Shown here: piece after piece, positions 27,611 through 35,896 of the stretch
Position numbering within the stretch: position 1 is the first letter of the stretch
How the letters are laid out: every line of letters begins with the position of its first letter
Assembly: GCF_038007465.1 (NCBI RefSeq)
Contig: NZ_JBBOXF010000001.1
Span: forward strand, 62,001 to 126,000
Reading direction: 5' to 3'
Length of the DNA stretch: 64,000 nt
From: Sporosarcina sp. FSL K6-1508
GTDB taxonomy: Bacteria > Bacillota > Bacilli > Bacillales_A > Planococcaceae
Translations under genes and position numbers: made by a program
Notes under the pieces: generated by a model
The model's input: the letters and a program-made list of their open reading frames with translations, nothing else
What the model was told of the DNA's origin: nothing
Databases searched by the model: none

Positions 27611-29065
27611 CTAGTTGGTCTCTAACTCCATCAATTCAGACATCTTCAAAAATGAATAGCCTTCTCTTTTTAACCCTTCAATCAATAGCGGCAAAGCCTC
27701 AATCGTATGTGTTTCATCAAGGATATGAAGGACAATAACACTTCCAGGTTTCTTTCGGCTCATAACCCTCTGTACAATATCTTCTGCCTGATTGCTGACA
27801 TTCCAATCGAAAGAAGTAAGATCGTACAGTCCAACCGCTGGATAACCGACAGCCGCAACAATTTTTGCGGTTTCCTCATCAATTGCACCCGTTGCCGGTC
27901 TAAATAACAGCGTGGGTTGCTGCTGTATCGCTTCCGTCAAAACCTCGTGGCTTTTCACTAAATCTTCCTGCATTTCTTGCGGTGTCATCGTCATGACGAC
28001 TTGATGGCTATAGGAATGACTCGCAACTTCATGACCTTCCTCAAAAATAGCCCGCGCTAGGTTCGGATTTTTTTCCACGCCTTTCCCAATTAAAAAGAAC
28101 GTCGACTTCACCTCATATTCCGCCAAAATAGCCAAAATTTCTGTAACGGTTTTATCACTGGCCCAGTCGTCAAATGTTAATGCAATCACTTTTTCATCTG
28201 TGGTTGCTTTGTGGAAAAGATTTGGCACTTTTTGATGATAATTCATGTCGATCTTAATAGCGTCAAACCCAGCTATTTCATTTAACGGCTTTCTTTCACT
28301 GCCATTTGCTATCAATTCATGAAGAGGTACAAATGTGTAGTTAATTTCCTCTGCAGCCTTTGAAATGTATTCAATAGATGCAACCACTTCAGGATTAATA
28401 TCTGTATTTAATGAAATGATCGCCCCCCGTGTGATATATCTTTTTACATAGTCCCCAATACTTTTCGCATCCTTCATATCTCGATCTTTAGGATTGATGC
28501 TGTAATGAATGACCGCATCCATACCTAGTTGTGCAGCAATTAAACGGATATCGTTTGTATAGTCACCTGATTTCGTTCGCAAATAACGAGGCGACACACC
28601 TGTCTCTCTTTCTATCACTTCGTTGCTTAACTGGATTTCTTTGTAAACCTGTTCGTAACTCATATCACTTAAGTCCAGTTGATTCAACGTATTACTTTCA
28701 ATTTCATGACCTCTCGCTAAAATCATTTTTGCAATCTTTGGTTCTTCCGCCACGCGTATTCCCGGGAGGAAAAAGGTTGCCTTTATTTCATGGTGCCTAT
28801 CAAGTGCGTCCAATAATTCGCTGATTGTTTCCATATCCCCCATGCCATTGAAGGTCAGAGCCAACTCCTTTCTTGTTGTGTAAACGTATGAAAATACATC
28901 GCGCATCTTACCTGTGTACCGAGCAACATCCTCAAAAGATTGAACTGATTCATACTTACCTTCGCCATATTCCTTTTGACTCGCAAATCTCCCACACCCT
29001 GAAATTGTGGCAAGCCCAATAATCAAAATCAGGCATTTGTAAAGCTTCCCTCTTGTAATGCCCAT
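27611..29065 (-). CDS. Lipoprotein with two NodB (polysaccharide deacetylase) domains, first one degenerate
   Basis: First gene of the operon, 484 residues. The signal ends in a lipobox (TISGC, Cys24). Domain 1 (about 65-260) keeps the fold but lost key residues: TFNG instead of TFDDG, and HEIESNTLN lacks the histidine pair of the metal site. Domain 2 (about 300-480) has TFDDW, the HSYSH metal motif, RPATG and LHILDE, so it is probably active. ATG 29065 follows AGGTGAGGGG; a longer frame to 29149 has no ribosome site. The protein probably deacetylates the exported glycan at the cell surface, with domain 1 as a binding module. Confidence 0.88.
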   Translation of the reverse strand: MGITRGKLYKCLILIIGLATISGCGRFASQKEYGEGKYESVQSFEDVARYTGKMRDVFSYVYTTRKELALTFNGMGDMETISELLDALDRHHEIKATFFLPGIRVAEEPKIAKMILARGHEIESNTLNQLDLSDMSYEQVYKEIQLSNEVIERETGVSPRYLRTKSGDYTNDIRLIAAQLGMDAVIHYSINPKDRDMKDAKSIGDYVKRYITRGAIISLNTDINPEVVASIEYISKAAEEINYTFVPLHELIANGSERKPLNEIAGFDAIKIDMNYHQKVPNLFHKATTDEKVIALTFDDWASDKTVTEILAILAEYEVKSTFFLIGKGVEKNPNLARAIFEEGHEVASHSYSHQVVMTMTPQEMQEDLVKSHEVLTEAIQQQPTLLFRPATGAIDEETAKIVAAVGYPAVGLYDLTSFDWNVSNQAEDIVQRVMSRKKPGSVIVLHILDETHTIEALPLLIEGLKREGYSFLKMSELMELETN

Positions 29066-29846
29066 TCCCCTCACCTGCACTTTCCTTTTCCGGAGTATGA
29101 AAAGCGTGAGACTCTCATACAAATGAACGTAGCCTAGGCACAGTTTCATATCGGAATTTTATACTTTCTATCCTTTTAAACCTAATTACTTGTGTTGTTT
29201 AACAAAACATTTTAATTAAAAAAATGGCGCATTATGGCTGAATTAAAGGGATTTTTTATTTTGGCTCCCACAAATACTACAGCATACATTTCCTTTCCAA
29301 TATTTTTGTTTCGCTACACAACACATATTAGCCCCCCTTGTTCTTTCTGTCAACACAATTATTTCTCTTATCTGATTCCGATTGTTTTATGGGACGTATA
29401 TCAGGTTCTTTTGTAAGTCAGAATAGTGCACAAAGCTTCTCTATTCGCCAAGATTTCTTCATTCTTTCAGCGATTCTCTATTATTTGTTACATTTATGGG
29501 CTATTATAAAGACAAGTGATTTACTAGGAAAGAAGAGACACCCTTTTTTCGGCAGCGCGGACATTACTTCAGTCCTACTATGTTTTAAGAGGTTTTTCAT
29601 ATAACTCATAAGAGCAATTGCGCAATCGTCTAGTATAATGAAAGTAAGTCTAAGCTCGCTGCAATTTACGGCAATAAAGAGGGATGTAGTTTAAACCCTT
29701 CTCGCTATGTGGCCCACTTCCTATAAGTAAGCGCTGGAGTCTAGTTAAGAACTATCCCCTTTCACAGGTTTTTACAATAAGAGATTTTATATTTTGCTTA
29801 AACTAAACAAAAAGCACAAAGTTCATAGACTGGGATGTGAAAATAA
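29066..29846. other. Long intergenic region upstream of the exopolysaccharide operon
   Basis: About 780 bp. It must contain the operon promoter on the minus strand (a TATAAA-like -10 around 29158-29163, weak -35). Minus-strand leader sequence can fold with GTATGA/TCATAC arms (around 29094-29125). It also must contain the plus-strand promoter of the XRE gene at 29847 (TATAAT near 29633). Short frames in both strands have no ribosome sites and look like noise. I recognise no known riboswitch. Confidence 0.6.
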
Positions 29847-30239
29847 ATGAATGCCTTTGGAATCCAGATTCGCAAATTACGTGAACAAAAAAAAATGACA
29901 TTACGCTATTTAGCTGAACGCTCAAACTTAAGTTATTCTTTTATCGCATCGCTGGAAAAGGGCAGGTACAACCCATCAAGAGAGTCCGTCTATTCCCTCG
30001 CAACCCCTTTGGAGGCGGATGTAAATGAACTTTTAATACTTGCTGGATTTCTTCCAGAACAAACTGAAGCCATAAAAAAACATTATTCAACAAGCGCTAA
30101 TAAGAGTGAGGAACCATTTGAGTTGGAAACTATCTTAAAAATGCACGTTACCTTTCAAGGTAATAAACTTCACGAGTCTGATAAAGTCGCGCTCACTGCT
30201 TTCCTAAAAACAATATTAGGCTTAAAAGAACGAAGCTAA
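29847..30239 (+). CDS. XRE-family transcriptional regulator
   Basis: Protein of 130 residues with an N-terminal Cro/C1 helix-turn-helix (IRKLREQKKMTLRYLAERSN, then FIASLEKGRYNPS) and a short helical C-terminus of unknown function. The ATG at 29847 is preceded by GGGATGTGAAAATAA, a weak but plausible site. It is similar to SinR-like or phage-like small repressors. It stands alone, divergent from the exopolysaccharide operon, so control of that operon or of itself is plausible but not shown. Confidence 0.85.
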   Translation: MNAFGIQIRKLREQKKMTLRYLAERSNLSYSFIASLEKGRYNPSRESVYSLATPLEADVNELLILAGFLPEQTEAIKKHYSTSANKSEEPFELETILKMHVTFQGNKLHESDKVALTAFLKTILGLKERS

Positions 30240-30342
30240 GATTTCCCTTTCAACTTCTCAACTAATTTAGCTACTTTCTATTTTAGTCCGTAAAGAGTCG
30301 CAATCATTTATCTGAATACTAACATTCCTCAATAGTCAGGCT

Positions 30343-30380
30343 AACCGCATTCCTATATGATATAGGCAGATGCGGTTTTA
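30343..30380 (+). terminator. Terminator after the XRE gene
   Basis: AACCGCAT / ATGCGGTT arms with a second inner pairing (CCTATAT / ATATAGG), followed by TTATTATTTT. Confidence 0.8.
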
Positions 30381-30472
30381 TTATTTTAAAGGAGACAAGT
30401 GGAATTCCCTTTCTATTTTTACAATCAATTTCCTGTAATTGTACTAATTGGCTCACAAAAATATTAAACGGG

Positions 30473-30760
30473 GTGACAGAAATTAAAGCGTATATGTTGA
30501 ATAAACACCATATTTTTTTAGATTATAAAGAGTTATCATCTATTATTTATGACATTCTTCACTTCTCCCATGTACATGTCCAAAATGACTGCCATACATT
30601 TTCAATCAATATAGGCCATATCCATTATGAGAAAATGATGTTTATAGACGATAATGGGGAAAAAATCCCTTTACGGTATGAGCCTGACTATGATCTTTAC
30701 TTTTCAAACCTGCAACTTTCCACAGTAGAACTAGCACTGGAATCAGAAGTAGTCTGCTAG
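30473..30760 (+). CDS. Hypothetical protein (95 aa), uncertain
   Basis: Open frame beginning at a GTG (30473) with ACGGGG just before it; an internal ATG at 30494 has no clear site. The product is rich in His, Tyr and Asp (ILHFSHVHVQNDCHTF; IHYEKMMFIDDNG) with no membrane segment or recognised domain. It lies in a regulator-containing region with no operon partner. A downstream hairpin (30799-30826) is present. The call rests on the length of the frame and its non-repetitive composition only. Confidence 0.4.
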   Translation: MTEIKAYMLNKHHIFLDYKELSSIIYDILHFSHVHVQNDCHTFSINIGHIHYEKMMFIDDNGEKIPLRYEPDYDLYFSNLQLSTVELALESEVVC

Positions 30761-30798
30761 TTCACTGGATGCCATTGCCGTTATAAATGAACACTGGA

Positions 30799-30826
30799 CT
30801 ATGTGTACCTAGCTTGGTACACATAG
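30799..30826. other. Perfect 11-bp hairpin without U-tract
   Basis: CTATGTGTACC / GGTACACATAG arms around a 6-base loop in the gap after the 95-residue frame. No T-run follows, so this may be a protein-binding palindrome rather than a terminator. Confidence 0.6.
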
Positions 30827-30967
30827 TGTAGGAATCTACCGACATGCAATAGTAGGCATCAGGATTTTATTGTTTAGTTAACTTCAAACCCGTAGTTCAA
30901 TACGTTTGCTTTCACTTTAAAGCTTCTGCCCCGAGTATTCCATCATCCCATATGGTACAATCTGTAT

Positions 30968-31444
30968 ATGAAAAAACTCCTTATTTTGACCATTCTACTA
31001 GGTATTTTATTCTTTTCTTCCGGGCAAACGCCTGAGCAGCAATCGCTCATTCCGACACTGGAAAAGTGGCTGCCCGGGGAGCCGCTTAAATCATCCCTGT
31101 CTAATTTGCACGTGCCTTATTGGGGCAAAATGATTTCAATTGAGGAGCGGGGTTATTATCCCTTTGTTGAATTCCTTCTCAGAAAAGGCGCTCATTTCTT
31201 TACGTTTGGTTTTATCGCATCCGTCATCTACTTGATGTTGCCTACACATACGTTTCGTCTACTGAACGCCACCTGGATTACGCTTTTACTGGCCATCGGG
31301 GATGAATATCATCAGTCGTTGACAAGCGGAAGAACACCCACTCTTCAAGACGTTCTGCTCGATATGACAGGAGCTATTACATTCCTCCTCCTCTTAAGGC
31401 TGTTTTTATTGACGAAACGTCCCAAAAAAGCAAGAAAACGCTAA
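30968..31444 (+). CDS. VanZ-like membrane protein
   Basis: VanZ-family membrane protein of 158 residues: short N-terminal span, a polar segment, then three spans. The family signature DEYHQSLTSGRTPTLQDVLLD lies near residues 118-138. VanZ domain proteins are linked to glycopeptide tolerance and cell-envelope functions, but their biochemistry is unsettled. It is a single gene whose stop codon lies inside its terminator. Confidence 0.88.
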   Translation: MKKLLILTILLGILFFSSGQTPEQQSLIPTLEKWLPGEPLKSSLSNLHVPYWGKMISIEERGYYPFVEFLLRKGAHFFTFGFIASVIYLMLPTHTFRLLNATWITLLLAIGDEYHQSLTSGRTPTLQDVLLDMTGAITFLLLLRLFLLTKRPKKARKR

Positions 31445-31471
31445 GATGTGCACAGCGGATTCTTGCTTTTT
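31424..31471 (+). terminator. Terminator overlapping the VanZ stop
   Basis: AAAAGCAAGAA..CGCT / AGCG..TTCTTGCTTTTT stem spanning the stop codon, with T-rich end. Confidence 0.8.
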
Positions 31472-31495
31472 GGCGGAAGGACGGGCGTAGGACGA

Positions 31496-31531
31496 GGGTG
31501 ACAGTCACCTAGACAATTCTGACACAATTTG
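31496..31531. repeat. Dispersed palindrome, copy 5
   Basis: GGGTGACAGTCACC, followed by TAGACAATTCTGACACAATT. This shows the conserved tail seen also in copies 1, 6 and 7. Confidence 0.8.
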
Positions 31532-31565
31532 AAATCTCCTGTTATTGAGCAAATGATAGCTCCCC

Positions 31566-32042
31566 TTACTTTTCTTTATTAGCATACATATTTTCTGTAC
31601 TGTGGCTATAAAGTTCTATAATATTCCCATAGGGATCTTCGCAATAGACTAAATAATAGGGCTTCCCTTTCCATGTATTCCATATTTCACTTCGTCTTTT
31701 TCCGCCTGTAGCCGCAATTTCTTCAGCTAGTTTTTCGATATCATCCGCTATTAAGCAAATATGAAAATAGCCTCCATAATCATTCGGTTTGTTATTTCTC
31801 ATTTTCGGTTCCTGAAATTCAAAAAGTTCTATTCCTACTTGGTTATCTGATGTCATATGAGCATTCCGCATTTTCTTGATCTGTTCGCCTAGTAAGTCAT
31901 TTGTCATATTATGTTTCTTCTCATCTTTTGCTTGAAATGAATAGGGTCCTGCTATTAATTTAAATCCCAATACTTTTCCGTACCAGTTAATAGCAGACTC
32001 CAAGTCAGGTACAACTAAACCAATATGTGTAATTGCTACCAT
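31566..32042 (-). CDS. VOC-family (glyoxalase/bleomycin-resistance-like) protein
   Basis: Protein of 158 residues of the vicinal oxygen chelate superfamily. Paired beta-alpha-beta modules start HIGLVVPDLESAINWYGKVLGF and YFHICLIADDIEKLAEEI. Metal-type residues include His at the first strand, His in YFHICL, and Glu in NIIELYS near the C-terminus. Members are lactoylglutathione lyases, dioxygenases or epimerases; the substrate cannot be chosen. The gene is single and reads away from the IS30 element. Confidence 0.85.
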   Translation of the reverse strand: MVAITHIGLVVPDLESAINWYGKVLGFKLIAGPYSFQAKDEKKHNMTNDLLGEQIKKMRNAHMTSDNQVGIELFEFQEPKMRNNKPNDYGGYFHICLIADDIEKLAEEIAATGGKRRSEIWNTWKGKPYYLVYCEDPYGNIIELYSHSTENMYANKEK

Positions 32043-32145
32043 GTGAATCCCTCCTGCATTATAACTTCCCTTTGCAGATTAGCGGCAAACAATTTCGTGG
32101 ATGCACTTACACCCCCATCACGAAAACGAGAATCCAAAATAATTA

Positions 32146-33410
32146 GGCTAGTTGTACAATCAACTTAGCCACCTAAATTCAGACAAAAAAATGCCATTAT
32201 AAAATTTCGTGTATCATTGAAGTTAGCAGACTAACAATGAGAGGAAGTTTTATAATGGCACACCCACAGAATACCATACAAAAACGTAAGTTTAAACACC
32301 TTACTTCTTTTGAGCGTGGAAAGATTTCCGCGTTACATAAAGAAGGACGTTCTAACCGAGAAATCGCCAGACGCTTGGGACGCGCCCACCAAACGATTGC
32401 AAATGAACTTAAGCGTGGAACAACGACGCAACTTAAGACTGGAAGAAAGCCCTATACGGCCTACTTCCCCGAAACAGGGCAGGCTGTGTATGAACGAAAT
32501 AGAATGAATTGTGGTGCGAAAAGTAAACTGCTGAAAGCCATCGAATTTGTTGATTTTGCTTGTGAAAAAATCATGAATCAGGATTGGTCTCCTGACGTGG
32601 TGGTCGGATTTTCAAAACACCAAAACGATTGGATAGACAAGCCTATGGTGTCCACCAAAACCCTTTATAACTACATTGATCAGTGTTTATTGAGCGTTCG
32701 AAACATTGATCTACCTATGAAAACAAAGCTAAACACGAAGACGAAACGCGTCCGAAAACATCGTAGGATTTTGGGCACAAGTATTGCGGAACGTCCACTT
32801 GATATTGAAGATAGAGAGGAATTCGGTCACTGGGAAATTGATACCGTAGAAGGTAAGAAGTCAGATGACAATGCACTACTGACCATCATTGAACGTAAAA
32901 GTAGATTCTATTACGCAATCAAAATTGACGATCAAGACAGCGATTCGGTTGACCACGGTATAAAACAATTACAGAACTTTTACGGGGAACTCTTCCCCAA
33001 AGTATTCAAGACAATTACTTCTGATAATGGAAGTGAGTTTTCCAATTTAACAGCGAGTTTAGAGGGCATCACGGATGTCTATTTCGCTAGACCTTACGCT
33101 TCCTATGAAAGAGGTTCCAACGAGCGACATAATGGACTTCTTAGACGCTACATCCCTAAAGGGAAAGCGATTTCAGATTACTCTAGGGAAACAATAAAAC
33201 GTATTTATCAGACGCTCAACAACCTACCAAGAAAGATCCTAAACTATCAACAGCCGGCAGTTGTTTTTGAACAAGAATTAGCCAAACTAGTCTAACGTCA
33301 TAAAATCAAAGCCAAGGTCAAAATCCGCTTTCTAGGGTGGATGTTAAATATGCATTTTACTAAATACACGGGATTTTATCTAAGTGGCTAAGTTAATATT
33401 GCAATTTGGG
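32146..33410 (+). mobile_element. IS30-family insertion sequence
   Basis: Element of about 1.26 kb with one transposase gene and imperfect terminal inverted repeats that both contain AACTTAGCCAC (left 32162-32172; right on the opposite strand, ending 33394). The similarity extends outward over TTGyA..AT. A 13-bp direct repeat, TCCAAAATAATTA, flanks it at 32133-32145 and 33411-33423. If that repeat is the target duplication, the boundaries are those given; if the ends are at AACTTAG, the element is 32162-33394. Confidence 0.8.
32255..33295 (+). CDS. IS30-family transposase
   Basis: DDE transposase of 346 residues. An N-terminal IS30 helix-turn-helix (LTSFERGKISALHKEGRSN, then NREIARRLGRAHQTIANEL) precedes an integrase-like core. 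The acidic triad is visible in HWEIDTVEG, TSDNGSEF and SNERHNGLLRRYIPKG (the IS30 E motif). The start ATG at 32255 follows GAGAGGAAG; the frame extension to 32237 is unnecessary. The gene appears intact, so the element may be active. Confidence 0.95.
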   Translation: MAHPQNTIQKRKFKHLTSFERGKISALHKEGRSNREIARRLGRAHQTIANELKRGTTTQLKTGRKPYTAYFPETGQAVYERNRMNCGAKSKLLKAIEFVDFACEKIMNQDWSPDVVVGFSKHQNDWIDKPMVSTKTLYNYIDQCLLSVRNIDLPMKTKLNTKTKRVRKHRRILGTSIAERPLDIEDREEFGHWEIDTVEGKKSDDNALLTIIERKSRFYYAIKIDDQDSDSVDHGIKQLQNFYGELFPKVFKTITSDNGSEFSNLTASLEGITDVYFARPYASYERGSNERHNGLLRRYIPKGKAISDYSRETIKRIYQTLNNLPRKILNYQQPAVVFEQELAKLV

Positions 33411-33433
33411 TCCAAAATAATTAATGCAAATTT

Positions 33434-33476
33434 AAAAGTATCCTTCCCCCACATCATTGAGGAAAGGATACTTTTT
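33434..33476. terminator. Bidirectional terminator between IS30 and SEC-C gene
   Basis: AAAAGTATCCTT / AAGGATACTTTT stem with an 18-base loop; T-rich on both strands. It ends at the stop of the SEC-C gene. Confidence 0.85.
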
Positions 33477-35347
33477 CATAATAACCACCATATATACTGC
33501 GCTTCCTCCATCGATCCTGGCGTAATGGAAGCTTGTACCGGGTACGGTAATCTCGGTGCGTCGTCTTCAATTAAATGCGCGACCAATGGATTCGCTTGTA
33601 CTGCTACATGCAGGAATTCCAAATCCACCTCTTCTTCAGCGCGTTCTGATTCAACCAACCATTTCAAAAACAAGTAAGGTGCATCATAGTCTGTTCCTTC
33701 TTCATACTCCTCCAAAACCCTCTTTGCTTTCGAATAATTTCCGTCATAAACGAAAGCCGAAATGGCTACATAACGTGCACCTTGGTTGTCAGTGGGGTTT
33801 ATCGTCAATAATCTTTTAAACAATTCTGCTGCTTTTCCAAATTGTTCATGTTCATAAAACCAAATGCCAAACGCAAAAATGGCGCGCATATAAGGCCGAT
33901 TTGTCACGAGCCCCCACGTAATCTCAGGTTCTGGGTCAAACTGGGCTTCCCCAAGTTTAATCGCTTTTTGATAAAGTCGTTCTGCATCATCATCCGCAGT
34001 CGCCATTTCAGCTTGCAGCAATACCGCATCCACATTTTCAACGTCGTGCGCATAGGCTTTTTTTGCAAGGCGATAACGTTCCCCATTACTTTCAGCTTCG
34101 TATGCATTATAAGCAAACGCTTGCGCTTGCTGCTTCTGACCACTTGGTTTAAATGGTTCATTCATTGTTGCATTCAAATAGTTTTGTGTTGCTTCAAACG
34201 TATCAAAATCCATGGTTGACATTTTGCAGTACGTTTCCCAATTCACACGTTCTGTCATCCACGGATCAGTTCCAATCCAGTAGGCAGCAGTAAAGTCAGA
34301 GTCAGAATTTGCATGGTTCTCTAGACTTTCGGCCAGCTCAGCAATGACATCGTAAAGTACGTCTGCATGCTTCATCATTGAACCGACAGAAACACCGAAC
34401 ATTTTTGCAATATCCGTTTGCGAATACCATTGGTCGCCGAACAACTCATAATCATAGGCAACCTTAAAAACAGCAGCAGCAACAATTTCAGGCTTCCGAA
34501 AAACCACTTGTTCATTTAATAAATAACGAATGGCAATCATCTTGGTGAATTCAAGAAGTTTGCCTGGCAGATTGAGACGGTTCAATTCATTTTCAAGAAT
34601 GACCATTACTTCTTGCTGCTCCGGAGAAAGTTCATTATCCACTAAATCATTCATGCTATTCATTTCCCGATCTATAATTGCTTTATGAATATCTAGCATA
34701 TGTGTTTTAAAAAAATCGTAACTATTATCTGCGCCACTCGTTTCTGCCATCGACGCTATACTCTGCGCAAACTCTCCGTTCGTGTCATAAATAAACGTCA
34801 ACCCATCAAGGATACGGACGCCAGTTTCATGGTTTCTGCTATCAGGCAGCACGACTCCAAAGACAAGTAGATTTTCTTCTACTTTCATTCCTTCGGCGAG
34901 ATTTACACGATAAGTCAGATGTCCAAGTACTTCATCTACAAGGAAATGATTTTCTTTAATATCCTTCACTTTTCCGAATAGCACAATCGGATTTTTCCAC
35001 GTCTCCAATACCGCATGCGTTGCAGAACGAATAGAACCGTTAAGCACTTTCACTAAATGCCTTCTCCACAAATCACGTCGCGCGACGAACAGAAAATATT
35101 CAGCAACCACTTGCTCAATTGTGCCGGAATCCAAACTTCCACCGAGTTTTCTATTCCATGCTCTCTCATAACGTTCCAACTCCGCAGTATCCGCGGGGCT
35201 GTCCAATGCATTTCTATAAAAGCTTGATATAATCCGCTCAAGCTCTTCTTCAATAAGCGCCTCACTAGATAGTTCATTTTTCAACGCACAACATTTTTTA
35301 TATTTCTTCCCGCTTCCGCATAAGCAGGGATCATTCCGTCCAATCAT
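33476..35347 (-). CDS. SEC-C motif and TPR-containing protein
   Basis: Cytoplasmic protein of 623 residues. It opens with a SEC-C zinc motif (GRNDPCLCGSGKKYKKCC, residues 3-20; three Cys plus Cys/His ligand pattern). The helical middle has an AT-hook-free HTH-like segment (SQTDIAKMFGVSVGSMMKHAD). The C-terminal tetratricopeptide-like repeats include GKAAELFKRLLTINPTDNQGARYVAIS. SEC-C domains occur in SecA and in many unstudied proteins as binding modules. The ATG at 35347 is preferred over 35356. The gene stands alone and its function is unknown. Confidence 0.8.
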   Translation of the reverse strand: MIGRNDPCLCGSGKKYKKCCALKNELSSEALIEEELERIISSFYRNALDSPADTAELERYERAWNRKLGGSLDSGTIEQVVAEYFLFVARRDLWRRHLVKVLNGSIRSATHAVLETWKNPIVLFGKVKDIKENHFLVDEVLGHLTYRVNLAEGMKVEENLLVFGVVLPDSRNHETGVRILDGLTFIYDTNGEFAQSIASMAETSGADNSYDFFKTHMLDIHKAIIDREMNSMNDLVDNELSPEQQEVMVILENELNRLNLPGKLLEFTKMIAIRYLLNEQVVFRKPEIVAAAVFKVAYDYELFGDQWYSQTDIAKMFGVSVGSMMKHADVLYDVIAELAESLENHANSDSDFTAAYWIGTDPWMTERVNWETYCKMSTMDFDTFEATQNYLNATMNEPFKPSGQKQQAQAFAYNAYEAESNGERYRLAKKAYAHDVENVDAVLLQAEMATADDDAERLYQKAIKLGEAQFDPEPEITWGLVTNRPYMRAIFAFGIWFYEHEQFGKAAELFKRLLTINPTDNQGARYVAISAFVYDGNYSKAKRVLEEYEEGTDYDAPYLFLKWLVESERAEEEVDLEFLHVAVQANPLVAHLIEDDAPRLPYPVQASITPGSMEEAQYIWWLL

Positions 35348-35672
35348 TAAAAGCACGTCCTTTTCGTCTAACTATATCAAAAATCAGCTAAACTGTATAA
35401 AATTGATGCTTACCTGTCAGGTCATGAAATTAGTTCTTTCTATTTCACTTTTATTAACAAGTAATTATTGTTTATTGCCTTAATAATACGTCAAGCAGGT
35501 AATTTCAAATTAAATTATTTGTTGACGAAAGTGTTATAATTCATTAGTTGAGCTAATTTCATAATCACGAACCCTTACGCACCAGGACTTTCAAGACATA
35601 AAAATAGAGCACCTCCCCAAATTCTGTATAATGTAAGTTACGACACATACATAACAGACTGGAGAGATGCCC

Positions 35673-35732
35673 ATGTCCATTGTACAACAACAAAGCCTGT
35701 TTGACATTCATGAATTATGTAAGATGCCATAA
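35673..35732 (+). pseudogene. Transposase N-terminal remnant
   Basis: A 19-codon frame starting MSIVQQQSLFDIHELCKMP, then a stop. The opening resembles the N-terminus of a common Bacillales transposase family (starts MSIxxQQSLFxIxEL in my recollection) and is preceded by CTGGAGAGATGCCC, a typical ribosome site. All the rest of the gene is missing, so this is an internally deleted insertion sequence. Confidence 0.6.
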
Positions 35733-35767
35733 AATGTGTATCAGACATTCACTCAAATAAACGAAAA

Positions 35768-35800
35768 ACCCAGCGATCATCAAAATCGCTGGGTCCTTTC
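35768..35800 (+). terminator. Terminator-like hairpin after the transposase remnant
   Basis: ACCCAGCGAT / ATCGCTGGGT arms around a 7-base loop, followed by CCTTTCTATT. Probably the original terminator of the lost transposase gene. Confidence 0.65.
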
Positions 35801-35831
35801 TATTCTATAAGGTCATAAAATTACCTATATT

Positions 35832-35862
35832 AATTGACTTGGTGACAGTCACCCAGTCAATT
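35832..35862. repeat. Dispersed palindrome, copy 6
   Basis: AATTGACTTGGTGACAGTCACC continuing CAGTCAATT; nearly perfect palindrome with the AATTCAGACACAATTC tail. Confidence 0.85.
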
Positions 35863-35896
35863 CAGACACAATTCTCCAATACATATCAATAAAGCT

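Larger units (their letters stand above)
35348..35896. other. Intergenic region with an IS remnant, a hairpin and a palindrome copy
   Basis: About 550 bp between the SEC-C gene and YitT. It contains the decayed transposase start (35673-35732), a terminator-like hairpin (35768-35794) and palindrome copy 6 (35832-35862). The sequence to the right of 35620 looks like the leader of an insertion sequence. Nothing else recognised. Confidence 0.7.

Noticed and set aside
29234..29604. Hydrophobic plus-strand frames in the gap before the XRE gene
   Set aside because: No ribosome sites, random-looking composition and overlap with the likely promoter of the polysaccharide operon.
33384..34219. Plus-strand frames across the end of the SEC-C gene
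   Set aside because: Antisense shadows of a gene with clear SEC-C and TPR-like regions.
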